From Rhizobium chutanense (GTDB taxonomy: Bacteria > Pseudomonadota > Alphaproteobacteria > Rhizobiales > Rhizobiaceae): a stretch of 64,000 bases of DNA. Under the pieces are notes generated by a model, which worked only from the letters and a program-made list of their open reading frames with translations, was not told where the DNA came from and did not search any database. Made by a program: the position numbers and the translations under genes. The stretch lies in assembly GCF_002531935.1 (NCBI RefSeq), contig NZ_NWSV01000018.1:1-64000 (forward strand). Reading direction: 5' to 3'. Below, in pieces: positions 1 through 8,614 of this stretch (position 1 is the stretch's first letter; every line of letters begins with the position of its first letter).

Positions 1-121
1 TTCGAATATGCAACTTGACAACCCAGATAGTCGCTCATCCGGCTGCCGCCACCTTCTCCCCGTAAACGGGGCGAAGGAGGATAGCCGCACCTCTCCGTTC
101 CCCATCCGCCTTTGCTAAAGT

Positions 122-262
122 CCCCTCCCCAACCCCTCCCCACAAGGGGGAGGGACTAACCCGGAGTGCTCGCCTGGTCCCACTCGAAACGCCGCAGATA
201 GGGAAAACGGGTGCGGCAGATTAAGCCCCTCCCCCTTGTGGGGAGGGGTTTGGGGCGGGGTC
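122..262. repeat. Inverted repeat 3' of lipA
   Basis: Two GC-rich arms of about 35 bases (122-156 and 225-260) are near-perfect reverse complements, separated by about 70 bases. Both carry the core CCCCTCCCCACAAGGGGG or its complement. Each arm contains a smaller self-complementary core (CCCCT..AGGGG), so hairpins can form on either strand. Together with the rest of positions 1-310, where I see no gene, this looks like an intergenic repeat element of the kind scattered through rhizobial genomes. It may also help end lipA transcription, but there is no T-run. Confidence 0.6.
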
Positions 263-310
263 TTGGGTGGCACGGATCGGACCGTTATGGGACAAACCCA
301 ATGCCAAATC

Positions 311-1282
311 TTACTCGGCGGCCAACAACAACTTCTTCTCCCGCGCCGCTCTCAGCCGAGCAAAATCATCACCGGCGTGGTGAGACGAGCGGGTCAGCGG
401 GCTGGAGGCGACCATCAGGAAGCCCTTGCTGTAGGCGACCGTCTCGTAGGACTTGAACTCGTCGGGGGTGACGAAGCTCATGACCTGATGGTGTTTGCGG
501 GTCGGCTGCAGGTATTGGCCGATGGTGAGAAAATCGACATCGGCGGTGCGCAGATCGTCCATCAGCTGCAGCACTTCGTTGCGCTCCTCGCCGAGGCCGA
601 CCATGATGCCCGATTTGGTGAACATGGTCGGATCGAGTTCCTTCACCCGCTGCAGCAGCCGGATGGAGTGGAAATAACGGGCACCGGGGCGGACCGTCAG
701 ATAGTTGCCGGGAACCGTTTCCATGTTGTGGTTGAAGACGTCGGGCTTGGCGGCGACAACGCGCTCCAAGGCGCCCGGCTTCTTCAGAAAGTCGGGTGTG
801 AGGATCTCGATCGTCGTTGCCGGCGAAGCAGCACGGATCGCCCAGATCACCTTTTCGAAATGTTCGGCGCCGCCATCTTCCAGATCATCACGGTCGACCG
901 AGGTGATGACGACGTGGGACAGGCCCATTTCCTTGACCGCCTTGGCGACGTTCTCGGGCTCGGCCATATCGAGCGCGTTCGGCTTGCCGGTCGCGACGTT
1001 GCAGAAGGCGCAGGCGCGGGTACAGATCTCGCCCATGATCATGAAGGTGGCGTGCTTCTTGTCCCAGCACTCGCCGATATTCGGGCAGCCGGCTTCCTCG
1101 CAGACGGTGACGAGCTTGTGCTCCTTCACGATCGCCCGCGTCTCGGCATAACCCTTGGAGGTCGGCGCCTTGACGCGGATCCAGTCCGGCTTGCGCATGA
1201 CCTCCGTATCCGGGCGATGCGCCTTCTCAGGATGGCGCACGCGCTTGGCGTCGGGATTGATCGTGTCGAGAATGGTCACCAT
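311..1282 (-). CDS. lipA: Lipoyl synthase LipA
   Basis: Radical SAM enzyme that inserts two sulfurs into protein-bound octanoyl groups, making the lipoyl cofactor of the E2 proteins encoded upstream. The 323-residue product has the auxiliary cluster cysteines C61, C66 and C72 (CEEAGCPNIGEC) and the radical SAM triad C87, C91 and C94 (CTRACAFC). A C-terminal RSSHHAG segment contains the conserved serine that ligates the auxiliary cluster. Length is normal for the family. It is the last gene of the minus-strand run that begins with pdhA, although 300-bp-scale gaps suggest its own promoter. Grouping with pdh and lpdA fits its role in supplying lipoate to the pyruvate dehydrogenase complex. The assignment is firm. 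Confidence 0.97.
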   Translation of the reverse strand: MVTILDTINPDAKRVRHPEKAHRPDTEVMRKPDWIRVKAPTSKGYAETRAIVKEHKLVTVCEEAGCPNIGECWDKKHATFMIMGEICTRACAFCNVATGKPNALDMAEPENVAKAVKEMGLSHVVITSVDRDDLEDGGAEHFEKVIWAIRAASPATTIEILTPDFLKKPGALERVVAAKPDVFNHNMETVPGNYLTVRPGARYFHSIRLLQRVKELDPTMFTKSGIMVGLGEERNEVLQLMDDLRTADVDFLTIGQYLQPTRKHHQVMSFVTPDEFKSYETVAYSKGFLMVASSPLTRSSHHAGDDFARLRAAREKKLLLAAE

Positions 1283-1328
1283 TGCAGTTTCAGCTTTCTA
1301 CCGCCCCTATGCGGCAAATCATCAGGAG

Positions 1329-1577
1329 CTAGCGCCGCACCAGCCGCGCAAGGAATATCAGCAGGCAGGCGCCGAGGAAACCCGTTACGAAATAGCCGAG
1401 CCGCCCGCCGACCACCGCGACATGGAACTGCGCGAGGATGGCGCTGGCAACGACCGAGCCGACGATGCCGAGCACGATGTTCAGGAAAATCCCGTATCGC
1501 GCTTCCATCAGCTTGCCGGCCAGCCAGCCCGCAAGTCCGCCGATGATGATTGCCGAAATCCAGCCCACGCCTTCCAT
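1329..1577 (-). CDS. GlsB/YeaQ/YmgE family small membrane protein
   Basis: An 82-residue hydrophobic protein with about three predicted membrane segments (residues about 5-23, 30-50 and 55-78) and the glycine-rich GGLAGWLAGKLM start typical of the transglycosylase-associated/YeaQ family. Family members are often stress-induced in other bacteria, but their molecular function is not settled. It lies 17 bases downstream of a second gene of the same family (1595-1849) and 46 bases before lipA on the same strand. The ATG at 1577 is used. The family call is good; the physiological role cannot be read from sequence. Confidence 0.85.
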   Translation of the reverse strand: MEGVGWISAIIIGGLAGWLAGKLMEARYGIFLNIVLGIVGSVVASAILAQFHVAVVGGRLGYFVTGFLGACLLIFLARLVRR

Positions 1578-1594
1578 GCCTGCCCTCTTTGCCC

Positions 1595-1849
1595 TTACGC
1601 GACCGCTCTCGCGATCAGCACCACGACGATCGCACCGACCGTGGCGTGGATGATCTGCACAACAAGCGCGTTTTCAATGCCCAGCGAAATGCCGAGCGCG
1701 CTGAACAGATATCCGCCGACGAAGGCGCCGATGATGCCGCTGAGCAGGCATCTTATCAGGCCACCGCCACCGACGACCAGACTTGCGAGGAAGCCTGCAA
1801 CCAGGCCGATCAACAAAAATACCAACAACGCTTGCGTCTCCATAGACAT
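1595..1849 (-). CDS. GlsB/YeaQ/YmgE family small membrane protein (second copy)
   Basis: An 84-residue membrane protein of the same family as its downstream neighbour, with three hydrophobic segments and the signature LIGLVAGFLASLVVGGGG near residues 12-29. It is clearly diverged from the 82-residue neighbour, so this is an old tandem pair, not a recent duplication. AAGGAAATTATC precedes the ATG at 1849 (a weak ribosome-binding site); an in-frame ATG two codons later is possible. The two genes are probably co-transcribed. Function in the envelope is inferred only from hydrophobicity and family. Confidence 0.83.
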   Translation of the reverse strand: MSMETQALLVFLLIGLVAGFLASLVVGGGGLIRCLLSGIIGAFVGGYLFSALGISLGIENALVVQIIHATVGAIVVVLIARAVA

Positions 1850-1945
1850 GATAATTTCCTTTCGTCTTTTCCACCCCCGGGACGGCCTAGGCCATCCTGG
1901 AGGACGGCTTCGCCGCCTCGGGATAAAGGGCGGCTCGGGACATTA

Positions 1946-3391
1946 TCAAGCGTTCAGCACGCGGCCATAGGCATCGAGCACTGCTTCCTTCATCGTTTCG
2001 GACACCGTCGGGTGCGGGAAGATGGTGTGCATCAGCTCTTCCTCGGTCGTTTCGAGGTTCATCGCGACGACGAAGCCCTGGATGAGCTCGGTGACTTCGG
2101 CGCCGACCATGTGAGCGCCGAGCAGTTCGCCGGTCTTCTTGTCGAAGATCACCTTCACCATGCCCTGGTCTTCGCCGAGCGCGATCGCCTTGCCGTTCGC
2201 CGCAAAGGAGAAGCGGCCGACGCGGATGTCACGGCCCTGCTCCTTGGCCTTGGCTTCTGTGAGGCCGACGGAGGCGACCTGCGGATTGCAATAGGTGCAG
2301 CCCGGAACCTTGCCCTTGTCGGTGGGATGAACGTGCGGCAGGCCGGCGATCTTTTCGACGCAGACGACACCTTCGTGCTCGGCCTTGTGGGCCAGCATCG
2401 GCGGGCCGGCAACGTCGCCGATCGCATAGATGCCGGCGACATTGGTCTTGCCGTAACCGTCGGCGACGACGCAGCCGCGGTCGGTCTTGATGCCGAGCGC
2501 CTCGAGGCCGAGGTTTTCGATGTTGCCCTGAACGCCGACGGCCGAAATCATCCGGTCGGCGGTGATCTGCTGCACCTTGCCGTCTGACGTCTCGACATGG
2601 GCGGTGATGCTGCCCGCCCCCTTCTCGACCTTGGTCACCTTGGCACTGGTGAAGATCTTGAGGCCGCGCTTTTCCAGCTGCTTGCGGGCGATGGCGGTGA
2701 TTTCGGCATCCTCGACCGGCATGATGGTCGGCATGACTTCGACAACCGTGACGTCGACGCCCATCGAGCGGTAGAAGCTTGCGAATTCGATGCCGATCGC
2801 GCCCGAGCCCATGACGATCAGCGATTTCGGCAGCGCGTCCGGCTTCAGCGCTTCGAAATAGGTCCAGATCAGCTTGCCATCGGGCTCGATGCCGGGCAGC
2901 GCGCGCGGACGGGCACCGGTCGCGATGATGATGTGCTTGGCGTTATAGGTGCCCTCGCCCTTGACGTTCTTCGGCAGCGGGTGCTGCGGCTCGACCACCG
3001 GCTTCGACGACTTGCCGACGACGATCTCACCTGGCTTGGTGATCTTCGCCTCGCCCCAGATGATGTCGATCTTGTTCTTCTTCATCAAGAAGCCGACGCC
3101 GGCATTCAGGCGGGCGGAGACGGCGCGCGAGCGGCCGACGACAGCCTTGGCATCCGGCTTGACCGTGCCTTCGAGAACCAGGCCGAAATCCTTGAAGTGA
3201 TTGGCATGGTCGAGCACTTCGGCCGAGCGCAGCAGCGCCTTTGTGGGGATGCAGCCCCAGTTGAGGCAGATGCCGCCCATATGCTCGCGCTCGACGATCG
3301 CGGTCTTGAGGCCGAGCTGGCTGGCGCGGATGGCGGCGACATAGCCGCCGGGACCGGAGCCGATGATGATGACGTCGTAGGATTCAGCCAT
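1946..3391 (-). CDS. lpdA: Dihydrolipoyl dehydrogenase (E3)
   Basis: Flavoprotein that reoxidises dihydrolipoyl groups of the 2-oxo acid dehydrogenase complex and passes electrons to NAD+. The 481-residue protein starts with the FAD-binding Rossmann motif GSGPGGYVAA (residues about 12-21). The redox-active disulfide is in GGICLNWGCIPTK (about 39-51). The NAD-binding site is GSGAIGIEFA, the second FAD motif is YAIGDVAG, and the catalytic pair sits in HPTVSE near the C terminus. It is encoded with pdhABC and lipA, so it is most likely the E3 assigned to pyruvate dehydrogenase; a further E3 for 2-oxoglutarate dehydrogenase may exist elsewhere. The downstream gap to the small membrane protein genes is 96 bases. 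Confidence 0.96.
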   Translation of the reverse strand: MAESYDVIIIGSGPGGYVAAIRASQLGLKTAIVEREHMGGICLNWGCIPTKALLRSAEVLDHANHFKDFGLVLEGTVKPDAKAVVGRSRAVSARLNAGVGFLMKKNKIDIIWGEAKITKPGEIVVGKSSKPVVEPQHPLPKNVKGEGTYNAKHIIIATGARPRALPGIEPDGKLIWTYFEALKPDALPKSLIVMGSGAIGIEFASFYRSMGVDVTVVEVMPTIMPVEDAEITAIARKQLEKRGLKIFTSAKVTKVEKGAGSITAHVETSDGKVQQITADRMISAVGVQGNIENLGLEALGIKTDRGCVVADGYGKTNVAGIYAIGDVAGPPMLAHKAEHEGVVCVEKIAGLPHVHPTDKGKVPGCTYCNPQVASVGLTEAKAKEQGRDIRVGRFSFAANGKAIALGEDQGMVKVIFDKKTGELLGAHMVGAEVTELIQGFVVAMNLETTEEELMHTIFPHPTVSETMKEAVLDAYGRVLNA

Positions 3392-3409
3392 GTGTTTCCT
3401 GCCCTTTTG

Positions 3410-3991
3410 TTACGCTGCGCTGCGGGTCATGAGCACCCACGCGTGTCTCTTGCTGTTGTCGAAGAGCGGCACGGCATCGGCACGCGCAGCCTCCAGGAAT
3501 CCGTTTCTTCCATAAAGCGACAGAGCCGCCTCGTTATCACTTGCGGTGATGAGACTGACCGAGCGGCAATCCGCCCTTTCGATCTGATCGTCCAGCAGCC
3601 TGCGCCCGATGCCGATGCCGCGCAGATGGCGGTAAACACCGAGACTGCCGATGAACCAGCTTCCCACAACCGTTTTCTGCAAAGCGAGCATCGGCGCCGT
3701 TGCCGGGATGCTCGCCTCGATATTGCCTATGCCTTCGTCAAGCGCATGACCGATCGCCACACCGGCGACCTCGCCATAGGCTTCGGCGATAACGGCATCC
3801 CGCCAGCCGCCGACAGCTTCTTCCTCACGCATCTTCAGCCTGCCCCGCTCCAGCGGCGTGTCGCTGACGCCGTTCGCCACATCGGCGAACCAGAGCCAGG
3901 AGGCAAAACCGTGCGATGCGATATCCGCCAGGATCGCCAGCTCCGAGGCATCACGCCGTGAGGCCTGCCGCAGCGCGATGAAGGCGGCCAT
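3410..3991 (-). CDS. GNAT family N-acetyltransferase
   Basis: A 193-residue protein with the GNAT fold signature in its C-terminal half: a beta strand followed by GIGRRLLDDQIERA (about residues 127-140), which matches the acetyl-CoA pyrophosphate-binding motif Q/RxxGxG/A, then SLYGRNGF near residue 156. The substrate is not predictable. It starts directly after the stop codon of the SGNH hydrolase gene and ends 18 bases before lpdA, so the three genes are probably one transcription unit. Its place inside the pdh cluster does not by itself show a metabolic link. Confidence 0.85.
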   Translation of the reverse strand: MAAFIALRQASRRDASELAILADIASHGFASWLWFADVANGVSDTPLERGRLKMREEEAVGGWRDAVIAEAYGEVAGVAIGHALDEGIGNIEASIPATAPMLALQKTVVGSWFIGSLGVYRHLRGIGIGRRLLDDQIERADCRSVSLITASDNEAALSLYGRNGFLEAARADAVPLFDNSKRHAWVLMTRSAA

Positions 3992-4633
3992 TCAGATCCC
4001 CAGCATCATCCGCACGATCGATTCCAGCCCGCGCCCGAGCGCGCGCGTATTTTCCGCATCGAGATGAATGCCATCGATCGGCGTGGTTCTGGCGACGGAA
4101 TTGCCGTCGAAAAAGCCGCAGCCGAGTTCGTCGGCAAGATCACGATAAAGCGTTGCGAGCTTTGCCGATTCCTCGATGCCGCCGGGAAAGGACGCCGCGA
4201 AGGGCACATTGCCCGTCGCGCAGATCGCCGGCGGCGCCACGATCAGGATCTCCGGCCCGTCGAATTCGAAGGGCCAGGCATGATTGCGGATCAGCCGCAC
4301 CAGGCGGCTGATGCCCTGGCAGGCGGCAAAGGCGGAACCCGATACAACCGGCTTCATGTCATTGGTGCCGAGCAGCAGGATCACGAGATCGAGCGGCGCA
4401 TGCGTCTGCAGGATCGTCGGCAGGACGCGCGCGCCGTTGCGGTCGCAATCGGCGAGGTGGTCGTCGAAAGCGGTCGTGCGACCGTTCAGGCCCTCGGGGA
4501 TGACACGCGCCTCGCTGCCGAGCGCTGCCTGAAGCACGCTCGGCCAGCGGTTCTTGTAGTCATGACGGCCGATCGTCTCGGCGTCATAACCCCAGGTCAG
4601 CGAGTCGCCATAGCAAAGAACGGTCTTGGTCAT
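3992..4633 (-). CDS. SGNH/GDSL hydrolase (arylesterase-like)
   Basis: A 213-residue esterase of the GDSL (SGNH) superfamily. Block I is CYGDSLTWGYD near the N terminus with the nucleophile Ser. The block II glycine region is EGLNGRTT, block III is GTNDMK, and the Asp/His pair is in DGIHLDAEN near the C terminus, so all catalytic blocks are present. I set the start at the ATG at 4633 because GGAGG lies five bases upstream; a TTG at 4648 would add five residues. No signal peptide is visible, so the enzyme is probably cytoplasmic. It lies 18 bases after pdhC. Arylesterase activity is a family guess. Confidence 0.88.
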   Translation of the reverse strand: MTKTVLCYGDSLTWGYDAETIGRHDYKNRWPSVLQAALGSEARVIPEGLNGRTTAFDDHLADCDRNGARVLPTILQTHAPLDLVILLLGTNDMKPVVSGSAFAACQGISRLVRLIRNHAWPFEFDGPEILIVAPPAICATGNVPFAASFPGGIEESAKLATLYRDLADELGCGFFDGNSVARTTPIDGIHLDAENTRALGRGLESIVRMMLGI

Positions 4634-4651
4634 TTCCGCCTCCGCCAAGCG

Positions 4652-5995
4652 TCAGACAAGCATGCCCATCGGGTTCTCGATGTAGCCCTTGAAGGCCTGG
4701 AGCAGCTCCGCGCCGAGCGCGCCGTCGACGCAGCGATGGTCGGTCGACAGCGTCACCGACATCACGGTGGCGATCGCCATTTCGCCGTTCTTGACGACGA
4801 CCCGCTGTTCGCCGGCGCCGACCGCGAGGATCGTCGCATGCGGCGGGTTGACGACGGCGGCGAAGTTCTTCACGCCCATCATGCCCATGTTCGAGACCGA
4901 GCTGGTGCCGCCCTGATATTCCTCAGGCTTCAGCTTGCGGTCTTTGGCGCGCTTGCCGAGATCGCGCATCTCGTTGGAGATCGCAGACAGCGTCTTCTGC
5001 TCGGCCTTGCGGATGATCGGGGTGATCAGACCGCCGGGGATCGAGACGGCAACACCGACATCGGCGTGCTTGTGCTTGACCATGTTGCTGTCGGTCCAGG
5101 AGACGTTGGCGTCCGGAACATCGCGCAGCGCCAGCGCCATGGCCTTGATGACCATGTCGTTGACCGAGAGCTTGTAGGCCGGAGCATTGTCCTTGCGCGG
5201 AGCCGCATCGTTCAACTGGGCGCGCAGCGCCATCAGCGCGTCGAGTTCGCAATCGACGCTGACGTAGAAATGCGGGATCGTCTGCTTGGATTCGACCAGG
5301 CGCCGGGCGATCGTCTTGCGCATGCCGTCATGCGGCACGAGCTCGTAGGAGCCAGGTTCGAAAAGCTTGAGCACGGCGTCCTCGGAAGCGCCCTTCGGCG
5401 CTGCGGCAGCCGGGGCCGGAGTTGCGGCGGCCTGCGGAGCGGCAGCAGCCGGTGCGGACGCAGCCTTGGCGCCACCGCCGGCGACGGCAGCTTCGACATC
5501 GCTCTTGATGACGCGGCCATGCGGGCCGGAGCCTGCGACGGCAGAAAGATCGATACCGGCTTCCTTGGCCAGACGGCGTGCAAGCGGCGAAGAGAAGGTG
5601 CGGTTGCCGCCTCCCGAAACCGATGCCGGTGCAGCGGCAGCAGCCGGAGCGGACTCAGCCTTCGCCGGTGCGGCATCAGCCTTCGGCGCAGGTGCGGCTT
5701 CGGCCTTCGGAGCGGCGGAACCCGCGCCGCTTGCGGCAGCGGCGACATCCTCGCCATCGGCGGCGAGGACGGCGATCAGCGCGTTGACCTTGACGCCTTC
5801 GGTGCCGGCGGCAACGACCAGCTTGGCGACCGTGCCTTCATCGACGGCTTCGACTTCCATCGTTGCCTTGTCGGTCTCGATCTCGGCGATCACATCGCCT
5901 GATTTGACCGTGTCGCCTTCCTTGACCAGCCATTTGGAAAGATTGCCTTCCTCCATGGTCGGAGAGAGGGCGGGCATCGTGATATTGATCGGCAT
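4652..5995 (-). CDS. pdhC: Pyruvate dehydrogenase E2, dihydrolipoyllysine acetyltransferase
   Basis: Core subunit of the pyruvate dehydrogenase complex that transfers the acetyl group from lipoate to CoA. The 447-residue product has one N-terminal lipoyl domain (about residues 1-78, lipoylated Lys in ETDKATMEVE) and a long Ala/Pro/Lys-rich flexible linker (about 85-135). A peripheral subunit-binding domain follows (SPLARRLAKEAG, about 140-175), then a second Ala/Pro linker and the catalytic domain ending with the active-site STDHRCVDGALG. It follows pdhB by 15 bases. The low-complexity linkers explain the strong long antisense reading frames here. Confidence 0.97.
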   Translation of the reverse strand: MPINITMPALSPTMEEGNLSKWLVKEGDTVKSGDVIAEIETDKATMEVEAVDEGTVAKLVVAAGTEGVKVNALIAVLAADGEDVAAAASGAGSAAPKAEAAPAPKADAAPAKAESAPAAAAAPASVSGGGNRTFSSPLARRLAKEAGIDLSAVAGSGPHGRVIKSDVEAAVAGGGAKAASAPAAAAPQAAATPAPAAAAPKGASEDAVLKLFEPGSYELVPHDGMRKTIARRLVESKQTIPHFYVSVDCELDALMALRAQLNDAAPRKDNAPAYKLSVNDMVIKAMALALRDVPDANVSWTDSNMVKHKHADVGVAVSIPGGLITPIIRKAEQKTLSAISNEMRDLGKRAKDRKLKPEEYQGGTSSVSNMGMMGVKNFAAVVNPPHATILAVGAGEQRVVVKNGEMAIATVMSVTLSTDHRCVDGALGAELLQAFKGYIENPMGMLV

Positions 5996-6010
5996 CGAAA
6001 TACCCTCCCC

Positions 6011-7396
6011 TTATTTGTAGCAAACAGCCTTCACCGCATCGACGACTTCGCCGACATTCGGAAGTGCCAGCTTTTCGAGATTGGCTGCATAAGGCATCGG
6101 AACGTCCTTGCCGGCGATCGTCAGCACCGGCGCATCGAGATAGTCGAAGGCCTGCTGCATGACGCGGGTGGCAATTTCGGTGCCGACCGAAGACTGCGGA
6201 TAACCTTCCTCGACGGTGACCAGACGGCCGGTCTTCTTGACCGATTCGATGATCGTCGGCAGGTCCATCGGGCGAATGGTGCGAAGGTCGATCAGCTCGA
6301 CATCGATGCCGATCTTCTCGAGTTCGGCGGCGGCCTTCGTCGCATAGGTCATGCCGATACCGAAGGAGACGACCGTGACATCCTTGCCCGGGCGGTGGAT
6401 GCGGGCCTTGCCGATCGGCAGCACGAAATTGTCGAGCTTCGGCACGTCGAAGTGCTGACCGTAGAGAATTTCGTTTTCGAGGAAGATGACCGGGTTCGGA
6501 TCGCGGATCGCCGCCTTCAGCAGGCCCTTGGCGTCGGATGCCGTGTAGGGCATGACGACCTTGAGGCCGGGGATGGCGCTGTACCAGGCGGCGTAATCCT
6601 GACTGTGCTGGGCGCCGACGCGGGCGGCAGCGCCGTTCGGGCCGCGGAAGACGATCGGAGCACCCATCTGGCCGCCGGACATATAGAGCGTCTTGGCGGC
6701 GGAGTTGATGATGTGGTCGATCGCCTGCATGGCGAAGTTGAAGGTCATGAATTCGACGATCGGGCGAAGGCCGGCCATGGCGGCGCCGACGCCGACGCCG
6801 GCAAAGCCGTGCTCGGTGATCGGCGTGTCGATGACACGACGCGGCCCGAACTCCTGCAGCAGGCCCTGGGTGACCTTGTAGGCGCCCTGATATTCTGCGA
6901 CTTCCTCGCCCATAACGAAGACATCGTCGCTGGCGCGCATTTCTTCGGCCATGGCGTCACGCAGCGCTTCGCGCACGGTCATCGACACCATTTCGGTGCC
7001 GGCCGGAATTTCCGGATCGTTCGGAACGACGGCCTTCGGCTCGGCCGGCAGCGGCGCGGAAGCAGAGCCGGTATTGGTCGGCTTCTCTTCCTGAGCAACG
7101 GCAGGCGCTGCTGCGGCGGCCGGCTTGGCGGCGGAAAGATCCGCAGCGGATTCGCCGTCCTGCAGCAGTACGGCGATCTTGGTGTTGACCTTGACGCCTT
7201 CGGTGCCGGCGTCGACGAGCAGCTTGCCGATGACGCCTTCGTCGACGGCTTCGACTTCCATCGTCGCCTTGTCGGTTTCGATTTCGGCAATGACGTCGCC
7301 TGAGGTGACCTTGTCACCTTCCTGCTTCAGCCATTTGGACAGCGTGCCTTCTTCCATCGTCGGAGAGAGGGCGGGCATGAGGATATCGATAGGCAT
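6011..7396 (-). CDS. pdhB: Pyruvate dehydrogenase E1 beta subunit with N-terminal lipoyl domain
   Basis: Beta subunit of the alpha2beta2-type E1 that decarboxylates pyruvate with thiamine diphosphate. At 461 residues it is about 120-130 longer than ordinary E1 beta. The extra part is an N-terminal lipoyl domain (about residues 1-80, Lys in ETDKATMEVE) and an Ala/Pro linker (about 85-130). The transketolase-like E1 beta part starts at about 140 (TVREALRDAMAEEM) and runs through the pyrimidine-binding and C-terminal domains. The fusion is known in several alphaproteobacteria, so it is not an assembly artefact. It is translated between pdhA and pdhC with 15-base gaps. Confidence 0.97.
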   Translation of the reverse strand: MPIDILMPALSPTMEEGTLSKWLKQEGDKVTSGDVIAEIETDKATMEVEAVDEGVIGKLLVDAGTEGVKVNTKIAVLLQDGESAADLSAAKPAAAAAPAVAQEEKPTNTGSASAPLPAEPKAVVPNDPEIPAGTEMVSMTVREALRDAMAEEMRASDDVFVMGEEVAEYQGAYKVTQGLLQEFGPRRVIDTPITEHGFAGVGVGAAMAGLRPIVEFMTFNFAMQAIDHIINSAAKTLYMSGGQMGAPIVFRGPNGAAARVGAQHSQDYAAWYSAIPGLKVVMPYTASDAKGLLKAAIRDPNPVIFLENEILYGQHFDVPKLDNFVLPIGKARIHRPGKDVTVVSFGIGMTYATKAAAELEKIGIDVELIDLRTIRPMDLPTIIESVKKTGRLVTVEEGYPQSSVGTEIATRVMQQAFDYLDAPVLTIAGKDVPMPYAANLEKLALPNVGEVVDAVKAVCYK

Positions 7397-7411
7397 GGGT
7401 TCCCTCCCCGA

Positions 7412-8458
7412 TTAGAGCAGAATGTCGGTGTAGAGCTCGGATGCATCCGGCTCCGGATCGGCCTGGGCGAAGTCGGCGCTGTCGGCGACGATGTCGCGGA
7501 CATCCTTGTCGATCGCCTTCAGATCGTCTTCGGAAGCCCAGCCCTTTTCGATGAGGCGCGCCTTGACCTGCTCGATCGGATCCTGCTCGGAGCGCATCTT
7601 CTGCACTTCTTCCTTGGAGCGATACTTCGCCGGATCGGACATGGAGTGACCGCGATAGCGATAGGTCAGCATTTCCAAGATGATCGGGCCCTTGCCGGAG
7701 CGGCAATGTTCGAGCGCCTCGTCGGCCGCCGCCTTGACGGCGCGAACATCCATGCCGTCGACCTGAATGCCGGGAATGCCGAAGCCGGAGCCGCGCAGCG
7801 AGTAGTTCGACTGAGCCGTGGCGCGGGCAGTCGAGGTGCCCATGGCGTAACGGTTGTTCTCGACGATATAAACGATCGGCAGCTTCCAGAGCGCCGCCAT
7901 GTTGAAGCTCTCGTAGACCTGGCCCTGGTTGGCGGCGCCGTCGCCGAAATAGGCGATCGAGACATTGCCGTTGCCGCGGTAGTGGTTTGCAAAGGCAAGG
8001 CCCGTTCCGAGCGAAACCTGGGCGCCGACGATGCCGTGGCCGCCGTAGAAATGCTTCTCTTTCGAGAACATGTGCATCGAGCCGCCCTTCCCGTGGGAAT
8101 AGCCGCTGCGGCGCCCGGTCAGTTCCGCCATGACGCCGCGTGCTTCCATGCCGGTTGCCAGCATGTGGCCGTGGTCGCGATAGGCGGTGATAACCTGGTC
8201 GCCTTCCTTCTGCGCCATCTGCATGCCGACGACGACAGCTTCCTGACCGATGTAGAGGTGGCAAAAGCCGCCGATGAAGCCCATGCCGTAAAGCTGACCG
8301 GCCTTCTCCTCGAAGCGGCGGATCAGCAGCATTTCGCGATAGGCCTTAAGCTCCTCATCGCGATCGAAGTCGGCTACAGGGCCTCCATTCGAGGCTTTGA
8401 CTGCGGGTTTTGCTGATGTTTTCCGGCTGGAAACCGTCGCGGTCTTTCGCGGCGCCAT
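7412..8458 (-). CDS. pdhA: Pyruvate dehydrogenase E1 alpha subunit
   Basis: Alpha subunit of the E1 component; it binds thiamine diphosphate and performs the decarboxylation with PdhB. The 348-residue protein begins with a basic Ser/Thr/Lys-rich tail (about 1-25). The thiamine diphosphate motif GDGAANQGQVYESFN lies near residues 171-185 and ends in the conserved VENN. The loop YRYRGHSMSDPAKYR follows, equivalent to the regulated loop of mitochondrial E1. It is the first gene of the pdhABC operon. GGGAGG precedes the ATG, and a promoter candidate lies just upstream (8500-8528). Confidence 0.97.
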   Translation of the reverse strand: MAPRKTATVSSRKTSAKPAVKASNGGPVADFDRDEELKAYREMLLIRRFEEKAGQLYGMGFIGGFCHLYIGQEAVVVGMQMAQKEGDQVITAYRDHGHMLATGMEARGVMAELTGRRSGYSHGKGGSMHMFSKEKHFYGGHGIVGAQVSLGTGLAFANHYRGNGNVSIAYFGDGAANQGQVYESFNMAALWKLPIVYIVENNRYAMGTSTARATAQSNYSLRGSGFGIPGIQVDGMDVRAVKAAADEALEHCRSGKGPIILEMLTYRYRGHSMSDPAKYRSKEEVQKMRSEQDPIEQVKARLIEKGWASEDDLKAIDKDVRDIVADSADFAQADPEPDASELYTDILL

Positions 8459-8499
8459 TCAACCCTCCCTATGGTTTGTCGGTTCTCGGTTGCCGCGTA

Positions 8500-8528
8500 C
8501 CATAGGGAAGAAATATGACCACAGCAAT
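8500..8528 (-). promoter_or_regulatory. Candidate promoter of the pdhABC operon
   Basis: Read on the minus strand, ATTGCT and CTATGG are separated by 17 bases, which resembles the rhizobial sigma-70 consensus CTTGAC-N17-CTATAT (4 of 6 matches in each element). It would start transcription about 35 bases before pdhA. This is a pattern match only. Confidence 0.4.
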
Positions 8529-8562
8529 GCCATAATTGCATGGCTCGTATTCGGCACTAAAT

Positions 8563-8614
8563 AATTGGAAATACAATAGAAATTCCAATTAACCGAATTC
8601 CGGTTAATTGGAAT
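8563..8614 (-). promoter_or_regulatory. Overlapping alternative hairpins between divIC and pdhA
   Basis: The octamer AATTGGAA occurs at 8563-8570 and 8606-8613 and its complement TTCCAATT at 8583-8590, so the central copy can pair with either flank. The pairing with the right copy extends to 14 perfect base pairs (8582-8595 with 8601-8614, five-base loop) and covers the divIC stop codon. On the minus strand this hairpin is followed by a T-rich stretch, so it may be a terminator for divIC; the other pairing would compete with it. Confidence 0.5.
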
